Shown: positions 32,051 to 40,409, counted from the first letter of the stretch. The stretch: 64,000 bases of DNA from CAYLNH01 sp964384625 (GCA_964384625.1 CAYLNH010000001.1:90828-154827), one strand, 5' to 3'. Notes: generated by a model not told the origin, from the letters alone. Translations and numbers: made by a program.

Positions 32051-33001
32051 ATGAAAGCAATCGTCCAAATCATCACCGCGACACTGCTGAGCTGGTGCGC
32101 ATTCGCCGGGGAACCGCCACTGAAAATGGTGCCGGAACGGCGGGCGTTCTTCGCGGAGCAGCCGGATGTGCTGACGTTCAACGGCAACCGGCTGCCCCGC
32201 GGCGCCCATCGCGCAACCGTGGAAATCCTCTACGCCGGCCGCGCGGTAATCCGCCGCGAGCTCAAGCCGGCCCTGCCGCTCACAGTCAATTTGACCTTTC
32301 CGCACCTCCGGCCCGGCGTCGTGGCCGACAGCACCATCATCGTCAGCATTCTGGACCGCAACAACCGGGTTCTGACCCGGCTCCGGCAGCCGGTCTGGTT
32401 CTACTCCAAGGACCTCCTGCAGGACCGCCGGGCTGAATTCAAACGCCTGCAGCTCAAGGTATACGCCCCGGGCGACAACAAGCTCGGAGCCGCCCTGGCC
32501 CATCTGGGGATCCCGTTCGAGACCGTCAACAACCTGACGGATCTCTCCGGGAAATGGGTGATCTGCGCCGGCATCGATTTTGAGAAGTACTCGGGAATTA
32601 TGGCTGAGATGCAGACGGTCGTGGCCGGGGGCACGTCCGTTCTGCTTCTCCCACCTTTCTCCGGCCGGACCCCCGTGCAACTGCAGAAGCTGAAGCAGAT
32701 GGTCTTTGCGGACCGCGGTCACATCCGCTACTTTGACAAGCGCCTGGATACCGCCCGCTGGCACGGCCGCCGGAACATCGCGCCGGTCGGTTGCCGGTTA
32801 ACCACGATCGCCGGCGACGTCGGTTTCGAAACCGGCGCCAACGGCCGGTGGGACTACGTCGAGCTGCGGCAGCAGCAGGCGCGTCTGGTGATCTGCGGCT
32901 GGGATCTGGTCAAGTACCACAAGGTCCATCCGGCGCCGGCAGTGATTCTGACGGAGCTCCTCTTGAACCAACAAACAAAACTCGGCAATGGGAAGGAATA
33001 G
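32051..33001 (+). CDS. Secreted protein of unknown function
   Basis: The 316-residue product has an N-terminal signal peptide (MKAIVQIITATLLSWCAFAGE, cleavage probably after AFA). The rest shows a beta-rich first half (ATVEILYAGRAVIRRELKP, VADSTIIVSILDRNNRVL) and an alternating alpha/beta second half (GKWVICAGIDFEKYSGIMAEM, TSVLLLPPFSG, ARLVICGWDLVKYH) that recalls a glutamine-amidotransferase-like fold without an obvious catalytic Cys. I do not recognise the family. It is the first gene of a four-gene unit with a CsgG-like protein, an ECF sigma factor and a membrane protein. Confidence 0.6.
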   Translation: MKAIVQIITATLLSWCAFAGEPPLKMVPERRAFFAEQPDVLTFNGNRLPRGAHRATVEILYAGRAVIRRELKPALPLTVNLTFPHLRPGVVADSTIIVSILDRNNRVLTRLRQPVWFYSKDLLQDRRAEFKRLQLKVYAPGDNKLGAALAHLGIPFETVNNLTDLSGKWVICAGIDFEKYSGIMAEMQTVVAGGTSVLLLPPFSGRTPVQLQKLKQMVFADRGHIRYFDKRLDTARWHGRRNIAPVGCRLTTIAGDVGFETGANGRWDYVELRQQQARLVICGWDLVKYHKVHPAPAVILTELLLNQQTKLGNGKE

Positions 33002-33004
33002 ACT

Positions 33005-33949
33005 ATGCGTTGTATTTATCATTGGATCTGTGTCGGTCTCCTGGCAGCTGCACTCGCCGCAGCCCAGGATAACGCCGCGAAGGCACCGACAGTCTACCCC
33101 GCCGCTATCCTTGAATTCGCCGAACGCGGCACCGGAATGACAGGCGCAGGGAAGAACGCCGCCGACGTCCTCTTCGCCTCGCTCGCGGCAAATCAAAAGA
33201 TCATCCTGGTGGAACGCGACGGCCTCAAACAGATCCTCGACGAACTCACCCTCAGCAAATCCGGCGTGGTCGCCGCCAACGACGCCGTCCAGATCGGCCG
33301 GCTCACCGGCGCCCAGATCCTGATCACCGGTTCGGTCTTCCGCGCCGGCAAGAAGACCTATCTCGTCGCGAAGATCATCGGCACCGAAACCGGACGCGTC
33401 CTCGGCGCCAGCGTCAACGGTACCGACGACGTCGCCACACTGACCGAAGACCTGGCGAAGACGGTTTCGACAATGATCGAGAAATCGTCCGACAAACTGA
33501 TGTCGAAAGACAGTCCCGCGGATCGCCTGGCGGCGCTGCAGAAAGCGATGGCCGGCAAGACACTGCCCCCGGCGGCCGTCCGAATCACCGAAAAACACAT
33601 CGGCCGGCCCGCACCCGACCCCGCGACCCAGACGGAACTCATGCTGTTCTATCGCAAAGCCGGCGGCACCCTGATCGACCTCGAGAAAGGGACGGCCTCC
33701 CGGGCCGAACTCAAGATCACCGGCGAGGCCTTCAGTGAGTTCGCCGCCGATATCGGCCGACTCAAGAGCGTCAAGGCCCGCGTCGAAGTGAAGGTCACCA
33801 ACAGCAAAGGCGAAATCGTGGCGGTCGACCGCCAGACCTCCGTGGCCGTCGACCTGACCGAACTGAAGGCCGGCAAAGCCGCCCTCCAGGAAGCCGCCGC
33901 CCGCATCGCCGAACGCCTTATCCCTAAGCTGGCAACGGCCAAGAAATAA
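33005..33949 (+). CDS. Secreted CsgG-family protein
   Basis: The 314-residue product has a signal peptide (IYHWICVGLLAAALAAAQ) but no lipobox. Residues 30-150 match the CsgG pattern: ILEFAERG, a segment resembling LFASLAANQKIILVERDGLKQILDEL, and a closing GRLTGAQILITGSVF. CsgG-like proteins include the curli secretion pore and other periplasmic factors. Without a lipobox or clear pore-forming strands, a soluble envelope sensor or assembly factor is as likely as a pore. GGAAGGA lies before the ATG, and it starts three bases after the previous stop. Confidence 0.65.
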   Translation: MRCIYHWICVGLLAAALAAAQDNAAKAPTVYPAAILEFAERGTGMTGAGKNAADVLFASLAANQKIILVERDGLKQILDELTLSKSGVVAANDAVQIGRLTGAQILITGSVFRAGKKTYLVAKIIGTETGRVLGASVNGTDDVATLTEDLAKTVSTMIEKSSDKLMSKDSPADRLAALQKAMAGKTLPPAAVRITEKHIGRPAPDPATQTELMLFYRKAGGTLIDLEKGTASRAELKITGEAFSEFAADIGRLKSVKARVEVKVTNSKGEIVAVDRQTSVAVDLTELKAGKAALQEAAARIAERLIPKLATAKK

Positions 33950-33975
33950 CCCCCCGGAAGCAACAGGAGACGGAT

Positions 33976-34566
33976 GTGGCAACCAGCCGGCAAACCGGCA
34001 TCGCTCCGGCAGACAACCCGCAAGCCGCCGATGAGGCGGCTTTGCTGCATGCCTTCCGCCGGGACCGCACACCCGACGCATTTGAGCCGCTGCTCGACCT
34101 GGCTCTGCCGAAGATCCGCGGCGTCATCTACCGCATCGTGCTCAACGAAGACGACATGAACGACCTCGTCCAGGAAACCATGATCCGCGCCTACCATAAG
34201 TTCGACAGTTTCCAGGGACGCTCGGCGTTCTCCACCTGGGTCTGCCAGATCGGCGTCAATCAAGCCCTGAATCACGTTCGCAAGAAACGCCCGGAACTGA
34301 CTGAAGACGGCAATGTCGAACGCGATGCCGGCGCCGGCAAGGAACGGCCCGACCGACGCATGATACAGGCGGAAGAACAGAAGACTGTCGACTGGGCCAT
34401 GGCCCAACTGCCCGAGCACCTGCGCTCCGTGCTGGTGCTCTCGGTCATCGAAGAGATGGAAACCGACGACGTCGCGGCCGCCTGCGGCTGCTCGAAGACC
34501 GCCGTCTACTGGCGCCTGCACAAGGCCCGAAAGAAACTGCGCCAACTCGTGGCGCAGAGCAACTAA
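33976..34566 (+). CDS. ECF-type RNA polymerase sigma factor
   Basis: The 196-residue product has sigma region 2 (GVIYRIVLNEDDMNDLVQETMIRAYHKFDSFQGRSAFSTWVCQIGVNQALNHVRKK) and region 4 (MAQLPEHLRSVLVLSVIEEMETDDVAAACGCSKTAVYWRLHKARKKLR), with no region 1 or 3, as in ECF factors. The start is GTG at 33976 with AGGAG seven bases upstream. The gene lies 26 bases after the CsgG-like gene and 10 bases before a single-span membrane protein, probably its anti-sigma factor. The unit is likely an envelope-response circuit. Confidence 0.9.
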   Translation: MATSRQTGIAPADNPQAADEAALLHAFRRDRTPDAFEPLLDLALPKIRGVIYRIVLNEDDMNDLVQETMIRAYHKFDSFQGRSAFSTWVCQIGVNQALNHVRKKRPELTEDGNVERDAGAGKERPDRRMIQAEEQKTVDWAMAQLPEHLRSVLVLSVIEEMETDDVAAACGCSKTAVYWRLHKARKKLRQLVAQSN

Positions 34567-34576
34567 GGGACCAGCC

Positions 34577-35302
34577 ATGCGTGATGATATCGACAAACAG
34601 ATCAAGGACTGGGGCGAACGAACCCAGCCGCCGCCGCTTGAAAGCCGCAGAAAGCAACAGATCCTGGAGGCCCTTGCGAATACTCCTGACCAGCAGAACA
34701 ACGAAACTGCTGTTTCCCCAGTCAGGAAGTTCCCGGTGCCACTGGCGTGGGCTGCGGCCCTGATCCTCGTTGGCGTCACGATCGGCGTCCTCCTCACCAG
34801 AGCTCCCAACGGAACTCCCCCCCCGCCAACCGGCGACCCGGTCAGCGGCTTGAGTCAGACAGATCTCGACGAGATCCGCGTGGTCGCCGCCGAGATCGAC
34901 CGCTTGTTCCCCGAAGGCGTCCAGTGGATCTCCAAAGTCAATGGCAAGGTCACTTTTGAGCCGCGTAACAAGAGAAGGATCTCCACCGGCGAAGACAAAC
35001 AGGTCCTGATCTCCTATGCCGTGCTCAAGCAAACCGACACCGGCAAATGGCAACAGCTCTCCCGCCACGATATCGTCACCTACGCCAACGAACCCGTAGA
35101 AATCACTGCCGGTGATGACGTCCGCATCTGGTGCCATCTCACCGACGACGGGCATGCCATGATCGACGCGCAGATCAACCTGAAGGTCGCCCGTGACGAG
35201 CTGCAACTCGATCAGGAACATCTCCAGAAGATCGGCGAACCCGTCGTCCTCACCGAAGCCGACGCCGATTACCGCATCGTCCAGTCCGTGCATCTGCTCT
35301 GA
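34577..35302 (+). CDS. Putative membrane anti-sigma factor
   Basis: The 241-residue product has about 55 cytosolic residues, one membrane helix (PLAWAAALILVGVTIGVLLT), a Pro-rich linker and a C-terminal extracytoplasmic domain of about 160 residues rich in beta strands (KQVLISYAVLKQTD, DDVRIWCHLTDDGHAMIDAQI). The position directly after an ECF sigma factor and this topology are typical of anti-sigma factors. It lacks the HxxxCxxC zinc motif of ZAS domains. Binding to the sigma factor is inferred from context only. Confidence 0.6.
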   Translation: MRDDIDKQIKDWGERTQPPPLESRRKQQILEALANTPDQQNNETAVSPVRKFPVPLAWAAALILVGVTIGVLLTRAPNGTPPPPTGDPVSGLSQTDLDEIRVVAAEIDRLFPEGVQWISKVNGKVTFEPRNKRRISTGEDKQVLISYAVLKQTDTGKWQQLSRHDIVTYANEPVEITAGDDVRIWCHLTDDGHAMIDAQINLKVARDELQLDQEHLQKIGEPVVLTEADADYRIVQSVHLL

Positions 35303-35865
35303 TCACTTCCCCGCCCGCACCGTAAAAAGGGGGATGCGAACCGGGTTCCGGCGCTTCGCGAAGGGTCTTCTGCACCTGACGGCTTCGCGTATGAGTTCCT
35401 TGATTCGACGGCCGTTCCCGCCGTAAACCCCTCACAGACTGTGCCCGTAGCAGGATCAAACATCGGAGAGTTCGATCACACCACTGCCGCGGGCATAGAC
35501 CGTCCCATCCCCTGCACAAACCTCAGCGGACACAGGCATCGCCAACGACCTCGTCAGCATCAGGAATAGACCTCGACCGCCGACAAATCTCAAAACGGTC
35601 ATAAGAGCCGAGGTAATGCGTCCGTGACAGGGTGCAGTGTCTGCCGGCGTTCCACCACCGGCAGGAGAGCAGCACGCAGGAGCCACTCCCCGTGACTGAC
35701 GCATTGCGGACGAAAAGTCATCGCTCAGAGAATGAGAACGTTATCGGGGCCCTCAACACTGGTGTGTCGCCGACCGGGTGAAGCTCTGGAGGAGGCCCTG
35801 AGGCCGGGGTTGGAGCGAGGATGCCGCGACACAGGCGGATGTCGGGCGGGATTTGAGGTAAAAAA
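35303..35865. other. Gene-free stretch before the CAU tRNA
   Basis: About 560 bases follow the anti-sigma gene. Short open frames on both strands have no ribosome binding site or recognisable product. The text around 35440-35700 contains several short G/C-rich words (for example GTAGCAGGAT, also near 45298) shared with other gene-free stretches of the window. I see no terminator with a T-run. Confidence 0.4.
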
Positions 35866-35942
35866 TGGTACCGGGTCTCAGATTCGAACTGAGGACACGT
35901 GGATTATGATTCCACTGCTCTAACCAACTGAGCTAACCCGGC
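35866..35942 (-). tRNA. tRNA with CAT anticodon (elongator Met or lysidine-type Ile)
   Basis: The minus strand folds to a cloverleaf: acceptor GCCGGGT with ACCCGGT, D arm GCTC...GAGC, anticodon stem GTGGA/TCCAC with loop ATCATAA, T arm CTCAG/CTGAG, discriminator A and encoded CCA. It lacks the three G:C pairs in the anticodon stem and the A11:U24 pair of initiator tRNA. The 1:72 pair is G:U rather than G:C. Met versus Ile2 cannot be decided by eye. It is 27 bases downstream of rpsO and probably co-transcribed. Confidence 0.9.
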
Positions 35943-35969
35943 ACCAAAATCTACTGACGGACCAGGCGC

Positions 35970-36239
35970 TTAGAACTGTCGACGCAGCCCCAGACGCTTG
36001 ATCAAGTCCAGATACCGCTTGTGGTGCTTGCGGTTCAGGTACTTCAACAGCTTACGCCGCTTGTTGACCATCAGGACGAGCCCGCGCTCGGAATGCTTGT
36101 CGTTCGGGTGGGCCTTCATGTGCGCAGTGAGTTCAGCGATGCGGTGAGAGAGGATCGCCACCTGGACCTCGGAAGAGCCGACGTCGCCTTCTTTGACGGC
36201 GTAGTCCTTGATGATCTGGGCTTTCGTTTCTTTGTCCAT
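35970..36239 (-). CDS. rpsO: 30S ribosomal protein S15
   Basis: S15 is a primary 16S rRNA binding protein of the platform. The 89-residue product has the usual four-helix form with GSSEVQVAILSHRIAELTAHMKAHPNDKHSERGLVLMVNKRRKLLKYL. It is followed by a tRNA rather than pnp, its usual partner. In E. coli S15 represses its own mRNA through a pseudoknot; the leader here (36240-36300) has a GAGCC/GGCTC stem, but I cannot show a pseudoknot. Confidence 0.97.
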   Translation of the reverse strand: MDKETKAQIIKDYAVKEGDVGSSEVQVAILSHRIAELTAHMKAHPNDKHSERGLVLMVNKRRKLLKYLNRKHHKRYLDLIKRLGLRRQF

Positions 36240-36638
36240 AATTTCCTTCAGAGGTTTTTGCGTGAGCCCCGCGGCTCAGGCCCGCCAACAGCCGGCCATT
36301 TGCATATCGAGACATAGAAAAGGAGGATTACATTACGTAAACCGACCTGCATTGCAAGACGCAATCCGGAGATTTTTTTTTACGGCTGACGCACGATGGC
36401 GGAGAGCGGGAAACCAGGTCGATCGGCCGGCTGCAGATCGGCTGGACACGTCCGGCAAGGTCACAGTGGATTTCGGGTTTCGGCTTGATTTCGGTCGTTT
36501 GACAAGCTAGCCTGAATCTGGGTCAACGTACGCAAAACGGGTTTTTGCTGAGAGAATCTTCGGGGCCGGACGGTATGTACCGCAACGGTCCGGCATGTCC
36601 GAATACTCTCCACGGCAGAGGCCAAAGGGAGACATGCC
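36240..36638. other. Gene-free stretch upstream of rpsO
   Basis: About 400 bases between divergent genes. It holds the rpsO leader with a short GAGCC/GGCTC hairpin (36265-36278) and an A/T-rich patch near 36330-36380 that probably contains the rpsO promoter; TGTAAT on the minus strand near 36335 is a possible -10, with no good -35. Nothing else is evident. Confidence 0.4.
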
Positions 36639-37181
36639 ATGAGCAGACTTACCGCGTTCTTCTGTGTTCTACTGTTCACCTCCACCGCACTGTTCGCCAA
36701 TATCGGCGAGACCACCAAACAGATCATCAAACGCTACGGCAAACCGGACCGCAAGCAGGTGATCCCGGGCGGGCAGAAGATGTGGTTCCGGGTGCAGGAC
36801 TACGAGATTACTGTGTATCTCAAGGTTCGGGACAAAAATGCGATTTCGGTTCAGGAAGAATATCGCAAGCCGAACAGCCGGTTCATGAAGAAGGACATGG
36901 CAAAACAGATCCTCGACCGCTACAAAGAGAAGGCGAAATGGAAGCTGATCGCCACCACCAGGCACAATCCGCCGAAGACGAAGGTCGACGCCAAGAACAC
37001 GCATTTCACCGGACCGGACGGCGCCTTTGCAGTCTACTGTCTGAACAACGACGGCTCCGGTCTCTCCGCCGAACACCGGCTCAGTGCATACCTCGCATTC
37101 TTTGACGCCACCGCCTACCGTGAATTCAACGCCAGGATGGGCAAAGACGTCAAACGCCGGGTCGACAAGACGGCGCTCTAG
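36639..37181 (+). CDS. Small secreted protein of unknown function
   Basis: The 180-residue product has a signal peptide (LTAFFCVLLFTSTALFANI, cleavage near ALFA). The mature part begins with IGETTKQIIKRYGKPDRK, reminiscent of the start of small SmpA-like or PepSY-like envelope proteins in which a GxP turn follows a helix, but I do not recognise a family with confidence. AGGGAG lies before the ATG. It stands alone and converges with mutM; a palindrome lies about 90 bases after its stop. Confidence 0.6.
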   Translation: MSRLTAFFCVLLFTSTALFANIGETTKQIIKRYGKPDRKQVIPGGQKMWFRVQDYEITVYLKVRDKNAISVQEEYRKPNSRFMKKDMAKQILDRYKEKAKWKLIATTRHNPPKTKVDAKNTHFTGPDGAFAVYCLNNDGSGLSAEHRLSAYLAFFDATAYREFNARMGKDVKRRVDKTAL

Positions 37182-37703
37182 CTTTTACCCGGCACGAAGA
37201 CCTCTTGCCCACCTGCCACCTCGTGCGGCCGGACGGCGTGGCCGGTTGCTGCTAAACCGTGCTTTTCGGCTCCCTCGTTTGCTTTCGGTTCTGTTTGGCC
37301 GACCAAACAGGATCGAAAGCAAACGAAGGTAATGGAGGCGACGTAAACCGGTAGCTGTCGACCAGATTCACCCGTCAGACAAGTTGACGGGGAAATCGTC
37401 AAGCCTAGCCTCAAGCGCGGTGTCCTGAGGCCCAAGGGCCCGGTATTGCTATAGTCCCCAAAGTGAGCCCCCGAACGACCTGGCCTGCCGGGTCTGGTGA
37501 GCATGAAATGCGGGGGCTGCAGGCCCGGGGGTCGAGCCGCCTCCCAATCAGAAGCCTGAAGGGCCGAATCATAGTCTCACGTGAGCATGAGCTTAACGGT
37601 TTCCTGACGGGGGTCCGACTCGAGACCGGACAGACAAATTGTGGAGCCTGCGGGGCTGGATATCGTCGCTGACCCGTTTCGCGACACCTTTAGCTTGGAT
37701 GAT
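37182..37703. other. Gene-free stretch between converging genes, highly structured
   Basis: About 520 bases. It begins with a large imperfect palindrome (see 37272-37329). From 37440 a second ordered segment follows: CTATAGT at 37451-37457, then paired blocks GGCCTGC/GCAGGCC bracketed by CGACC/GGTCG, a GCATGAAATGC hairpin, a CTCACGTGAG palindrome near 37578 and GTCCG/CGGAC near 37615. Reading frames through it look non-coding. A small RNA is possible. Confidence 0.4.
37272..37329. terminator. Imperfect palindrome, possible bidirectional terminator
   Basis: The arms CGTTTGCTTTCG and CGAAAGCAAACG (12 bp) and, inside them, CTGTTTGG and CCAAACAG (8 bp) surround a centre of four bases, with a short internal loop between the two helices. 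It lies between the end of the secreted-protein gene and mutM, which converge. No pure T-run follows on either side. Confidence 0.45.
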
Positions 37704-38531
37704 TCAGCGCTGGCAAACCGGGCAGAAAAAGGTTGATCGCCCGGCCATGACGAGCCGGCGGATGATGCCGCGGCGGCAACGCAGACAGCGTTCGGCTTCG
37801 CGATCGTAGACGTTCAGATGCCGGCGAAACTTCCCCTCGCTGCCGTCGACCCCGGTGAAATTGATGATTGTGGTGCCGCCGAACTCAATCGCCGCCGTCA
37901 GGACCTCCCGAATCGCGGCATGCAGCCGGCGCACGCGGTTTGCCCGCAGTTTGCCGGCGGCCGTCTGCGGCCGGATGCCGGCGCGAAACAGGGACTCGCT
38001 GGCGTAAATATTGCCGACCCCCACCACCATGGCGTTGTCCATAATCAGGTTCTTGATCGGCCGCTGCCGACCACGACAGACCTGACGCAACCAGCCGACA
38101 TCAAAGGCATCGGACAGCGGTTCCGGCGCCAGCGGGGGCAGACAGGCCGGCAACGCACCGGGCGCCGGTAGCCGATGGACTTCGACCTGGCCGAAGCGCC
38201 GGGGGTCGTGAAAACGCCAACTGCGGCCGTCGTCCAGGTCAAACACCACCCGGTCGTGGGGCCGCAACGGATCTGTGCACGCGTCGATCCGGCACGACCC
38301 GGTCATCCCCAGATGCAGCAGAAGCACCCGGCAGCCCGACAGCTCGGCCAGCATGTATTTGGCCCGGCGGTAGAACGAAACAATCCGGCGGTCAATCAGG
38401 TCGGGATTGCCAACCAGCTCCAACTTGCGGCGCAGACGCTCGACCCGGGCTTCGACGCGGACCACCTTGCGCCCCTCGACAAACGGTTTGAGGGCGCGCA
38501 TGATGGTTTCGACTTCTGGAAGTTCCGGCAT
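37704..38531 (-). CDS. mutM: Formamidopyrimidine-DNA glycosylase
   Basis: MutM (Fpg) removes 8-oxoguanine and related lesions by base excision and beta/delta elimination. The 275-residue product starts MPELPEVETI with the catalytic proline and the glutamates at residues 3 and 6. It has the lysine-containing RRAKYM strand, the helix-two-turn-helix region (VVGVGNIYASESLFRAGI) and the C-terminal zinc finger with cysteines 249, 252, 270 and 273. Its start lies five bases after the TPR-protein stop, so the two form an operon. Confidence 0.96.
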   Translation of the reverse strand: MPELPEVETIMRALKPFVEGRKVVRVEARVERLRRKLELVGNPDLIDRRIVSFYRRAKYMLAELSGCRVLLLHLGMTGSCRIDACTDPLRPHDRVVFDLDDGRSWRFHDPRRFGQVEVHRLPAPGALPACLPPLAPEPLSDAFDVGWLRQVCRGRQRPIKNLIMDNAMVVGVGNIYASESLFRAGIRPQTAAGKLRANRVRRLHAAIREVLTAAIEFGGTTIINFTGVDGSEGKFRRHLNVYDREAERCLRCRRGIIRRLVMAGRSTFFCPVCQR

Positions 38532-38536
38532 GCCGA

Positions 38537-39142
38537 TCAGGGGGTATTTTGAATCTGGTCAAGTTTCCAGAGGGCGGCCAGCACGACGACGGCCGCTTTG
38601 CGGGCCGTCGGGCTGTCGCGTTCCGCATGCTGCAGTGCCAGACGGCCGTGTTTGACGGCGTCTTGCCACTCGCGCTTCGGCGCGCAGGTCAGGGCGTAAT
38701 AATAGTGCACGCCGGGGTGGTTGGGCCGTAAACGCAGCAGCACCCCGAGAAGCTTGCGGGCTGCGTCGTATTGCTTGAGGCCCACCAGGCAGCGTGCCCG
38801 GAAAAAGTCGAGCCGCCAGTCGGGCGCGTCCGGATCCTCCAGCGCCGCCAGGCGCTGGAGTGCCTGCCGATTCCGGCCGGTTTCGATCAGAGCGGCGGCA
38901 AGCGTCAGCCGGGCATCTCGATTGATGGGTGCTCCTTTGGTTTGGGCGGCCTTGATGATTGCGCCAAACTGTCCCTCATGAAACAACAGGCGCAGAAACA
39001 AGGCAAACTCCTCGGCCGTCGCCGGCGGCTTCTGCCGCCAACGCGCCGCCAGGCGGGCGTAGTTGCTTTGCGCGGGCGGCCTTTTCTGTGCTGCCACAGA
39101 CGATCCGATGAGAACGAGAATCAGGAAAAAGTACAGTTTCAT
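38537..39142 (-). CDS. Secreted TPR-like protein
   Basis: The 201-residue product begins with a signal peptide (LYFFLILVLIGSSVAAQ). The rest is helical with tetratricopeptide-like pairs (LTLAAALIETGRNRQALQRLAAL, FRARCLVGLKQYDAARKLLGVLLRLRPNHPGVHYYYALTC). GGAG lies before the ATG. It probably acts as a periplasmic protein-protein interaction module; the partner is unknown. It precedes mutM by five bases, which looks like simple co-transcription without a shared function. Confidence 0.6.
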   Translation of the reverse strand: MKLYFFLILVLIGSSVAAQKRPPAQSNYARLAARWRQKPPATAEEFALFLRLLFHEGQFGAIIKAAQTKGAPINRDARLTLAAALIETGRNRQALQRLAALEDPDAPDWRLDFFRARCLVGLKQYDAARKLLGVLLRLRPNHPGVHYYYALTCAPKREWQDAVKHGRLALQHAERDSPTARKAAVVVLAALWKLDQIQNTP

Positions 39143-39624
39143 TGGCTCTCCTCAGCAAACTGGATGGACTCGGCGTCGGTTTTGCCGCCGGAAACGAAGG
39201 CCGGGCGGCGCTGGACAAGCAACAATTGCCCCGTCCCTTCGGGGTGGGCCTCTTGTATCAGCGTCAACGCCGCCGGCTGGATGCCCGGCACCGCTTTTCG
39301 CATTGCCCGTGCTTGGGTTCGCGGGGCGTCGACAAAATGGATAATTGCTTCAGCAGAAAATCATTACGTCGACTTCCGCAGGCCTCGAACGTGGGGCGAT
39401 CCCCGGCGGAAAGACTTCCGCCGAGACCATCTGGGTGCGCCGCGAAAATACTGCCGTTCGGCAGCTCCCGCAAGCGCGCCCGACGGTTCCGCCGGCAGTC
39501 GACTCGAGGAGAATCGCCCAAGCCCCTCGGAATCACCTTGACATGTTGGGCTAGTACCGTATATTCCGGACTTTTCTGCAAAGTGTGAACCATTCAAGCG
39601 TGGTTGATCATAAGGAGTCCCCTG
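39143..39624. other. Gene-free stretch with the dksA-lspA-miaA promoter
   Basis: About 480 bases between divergent genes. The only clear element is the promoter at 39538-39565. Open frames through it carry no ribosome binding site and no recognisable domain. Confidence 0.4.
39538..39565 (+). promoter_or_regulatory. Promoter of dksA-like/lspA/miaA
   Basis: TTGACA (39538-39543), a 16-base spacer and TATATT (39560-39565) give a near-consensus sigma-70 promoter about 60 bases before the start of the dksA-like gene. Confidence 0.75.
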
Positions 39625-40407
39625 ATGGCAAAGAAGGCCACCGGTAAGAAGAAAACAGCCGCCCGGACTGCAAAGAAGAACAAGAAGACAGCCGCCCGCA
39701 AGAAGACTGCGACCCGGAAAAAGACTCCAGCCAAGAAGAAGACGGCCAAGAAGACTTCGGCGAAGAAGAAGGCCGCCAAAAAGAAGACCGCCACGAAGAA
39801 GACGGCCAAAAAGAAGACCGCCACGAAGAAGACGGCCAAAAAGAAGACGGCCAAAAAGAAGACGGCCAAAAAGAAGACCGCCAAAAAGAAGACCGCCACG
39901 AAGAAGGCGGCGAAGAAGAAGACTGCCGGCAAGAAGACTTCGGCGAAGAAGAAGTCCACCGCGAGAAGGACGAATCGCAAGCCGATGCCGGCGCGCCAGG
40001 TGCGCAAGTTCAAGAGCAACTACCGCGGCAAGAAGAAGGTCTACTTCGATCGCCTCCTCGACATGCGCCAGAGCTTGATTGAGGAGATCCAGTTGTTTTC
40101 GGACACCGCCCTCTCGTTTGAACGCCAGGCGGGCGAAGAACTCGCCGATATCGGCAGCGAGAGTTTCATGCGCGAGATGGAACTGAGCATGATGACGGTT
40201 GAAGAGAAACGCATCCAACTGATCCAGGACGCCCTGGAACGCCTCGAATCCGGGGCATACGGGAAGTGCGTCGACTGCAAATGCAAGATTAAAGAGGGCC
40301 GCCTGAAAGCCCTGCCTTACGCCAAGCTCTGTATCGAATGCAAGGCGAAACGCGAAGAAGCGGAAGCACTGGGGTTGATCAGTTCCGATGATGAACTGAC
40401 CGAGTAG
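39625..40407 (+). CDS. DksA/TraR zinc-finger protein with histone H1-like N-terminal tail
   Basis: The 260-residue product is a fusion. Residues 1-118 are almost only Lys, Ala and Thr in repeats such as KKTAKKKTATKK, as in bacterial histone H1-like proteins that bind DNA without sequence preference. Residues 130-260 form a DksA-like coiled-coil and zinc finger (YFDRLLDMRQSLIEEIQ; Cys215, 218, 236, 239). DksA proteins enter the polymerase secondary channel and act with ppGpp. AAGGAG lies seven bases before the ATG. It leads the lspA-miaA operon. How the tail changes polymerase binding is unknown. Confidence 0.85.
   Translation: MAKKATGKKKTAARTAKKNKKTAARKKTATRKKTPAKKKTAKKTSAKKKAAKKKTATKKTAKKKTATKKTAKKKTAKKKTAKKKTAKKKTATKKAAKKKTAGKKTSAKKKSTARRTNRKPMPARQVRKFKSNYRGKKKVYFDRLLDMRQSLIEEIQLFSDTALSFERQAGEELADIGSESFMREMELSMMTVEEKRIQLIQDALERLESGAYGKCVDCKCKIKEGRLKALPYAKLCIECKAKREEAEALGLISSDDELTE
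39700..39920 (+). repeat. Degenerate tandem repeat inside the dksA-like gene
   Basis: The DNA repeats a 15-base unit of the type AAGAAGACGGCCAAA with variants (AAGAAGACCGCCACG) many times, encoding the KKTAK repeats. Such tracts can change length by slippage. Confidence 0.8.
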
Positions 40408-40409
40408 CT

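Noticed and set aside
37440..37660. 6S RNA or tmRNA in the structured gap.
   Set aside because: Only short words agree (GGTGAGCATG, AGAAGCCT); the global pairing of 6S RNA and the tRNA-like ends of tmRNA could not be shown. It is kept only as a candidate RNA.
39700..39920. Regular 15-base repeats that could be mistaken for a CRISPR array.
   Set aside because: They are contiguous, in frame, and encode the Lys/Ala/Thr tail; there are no spacers.
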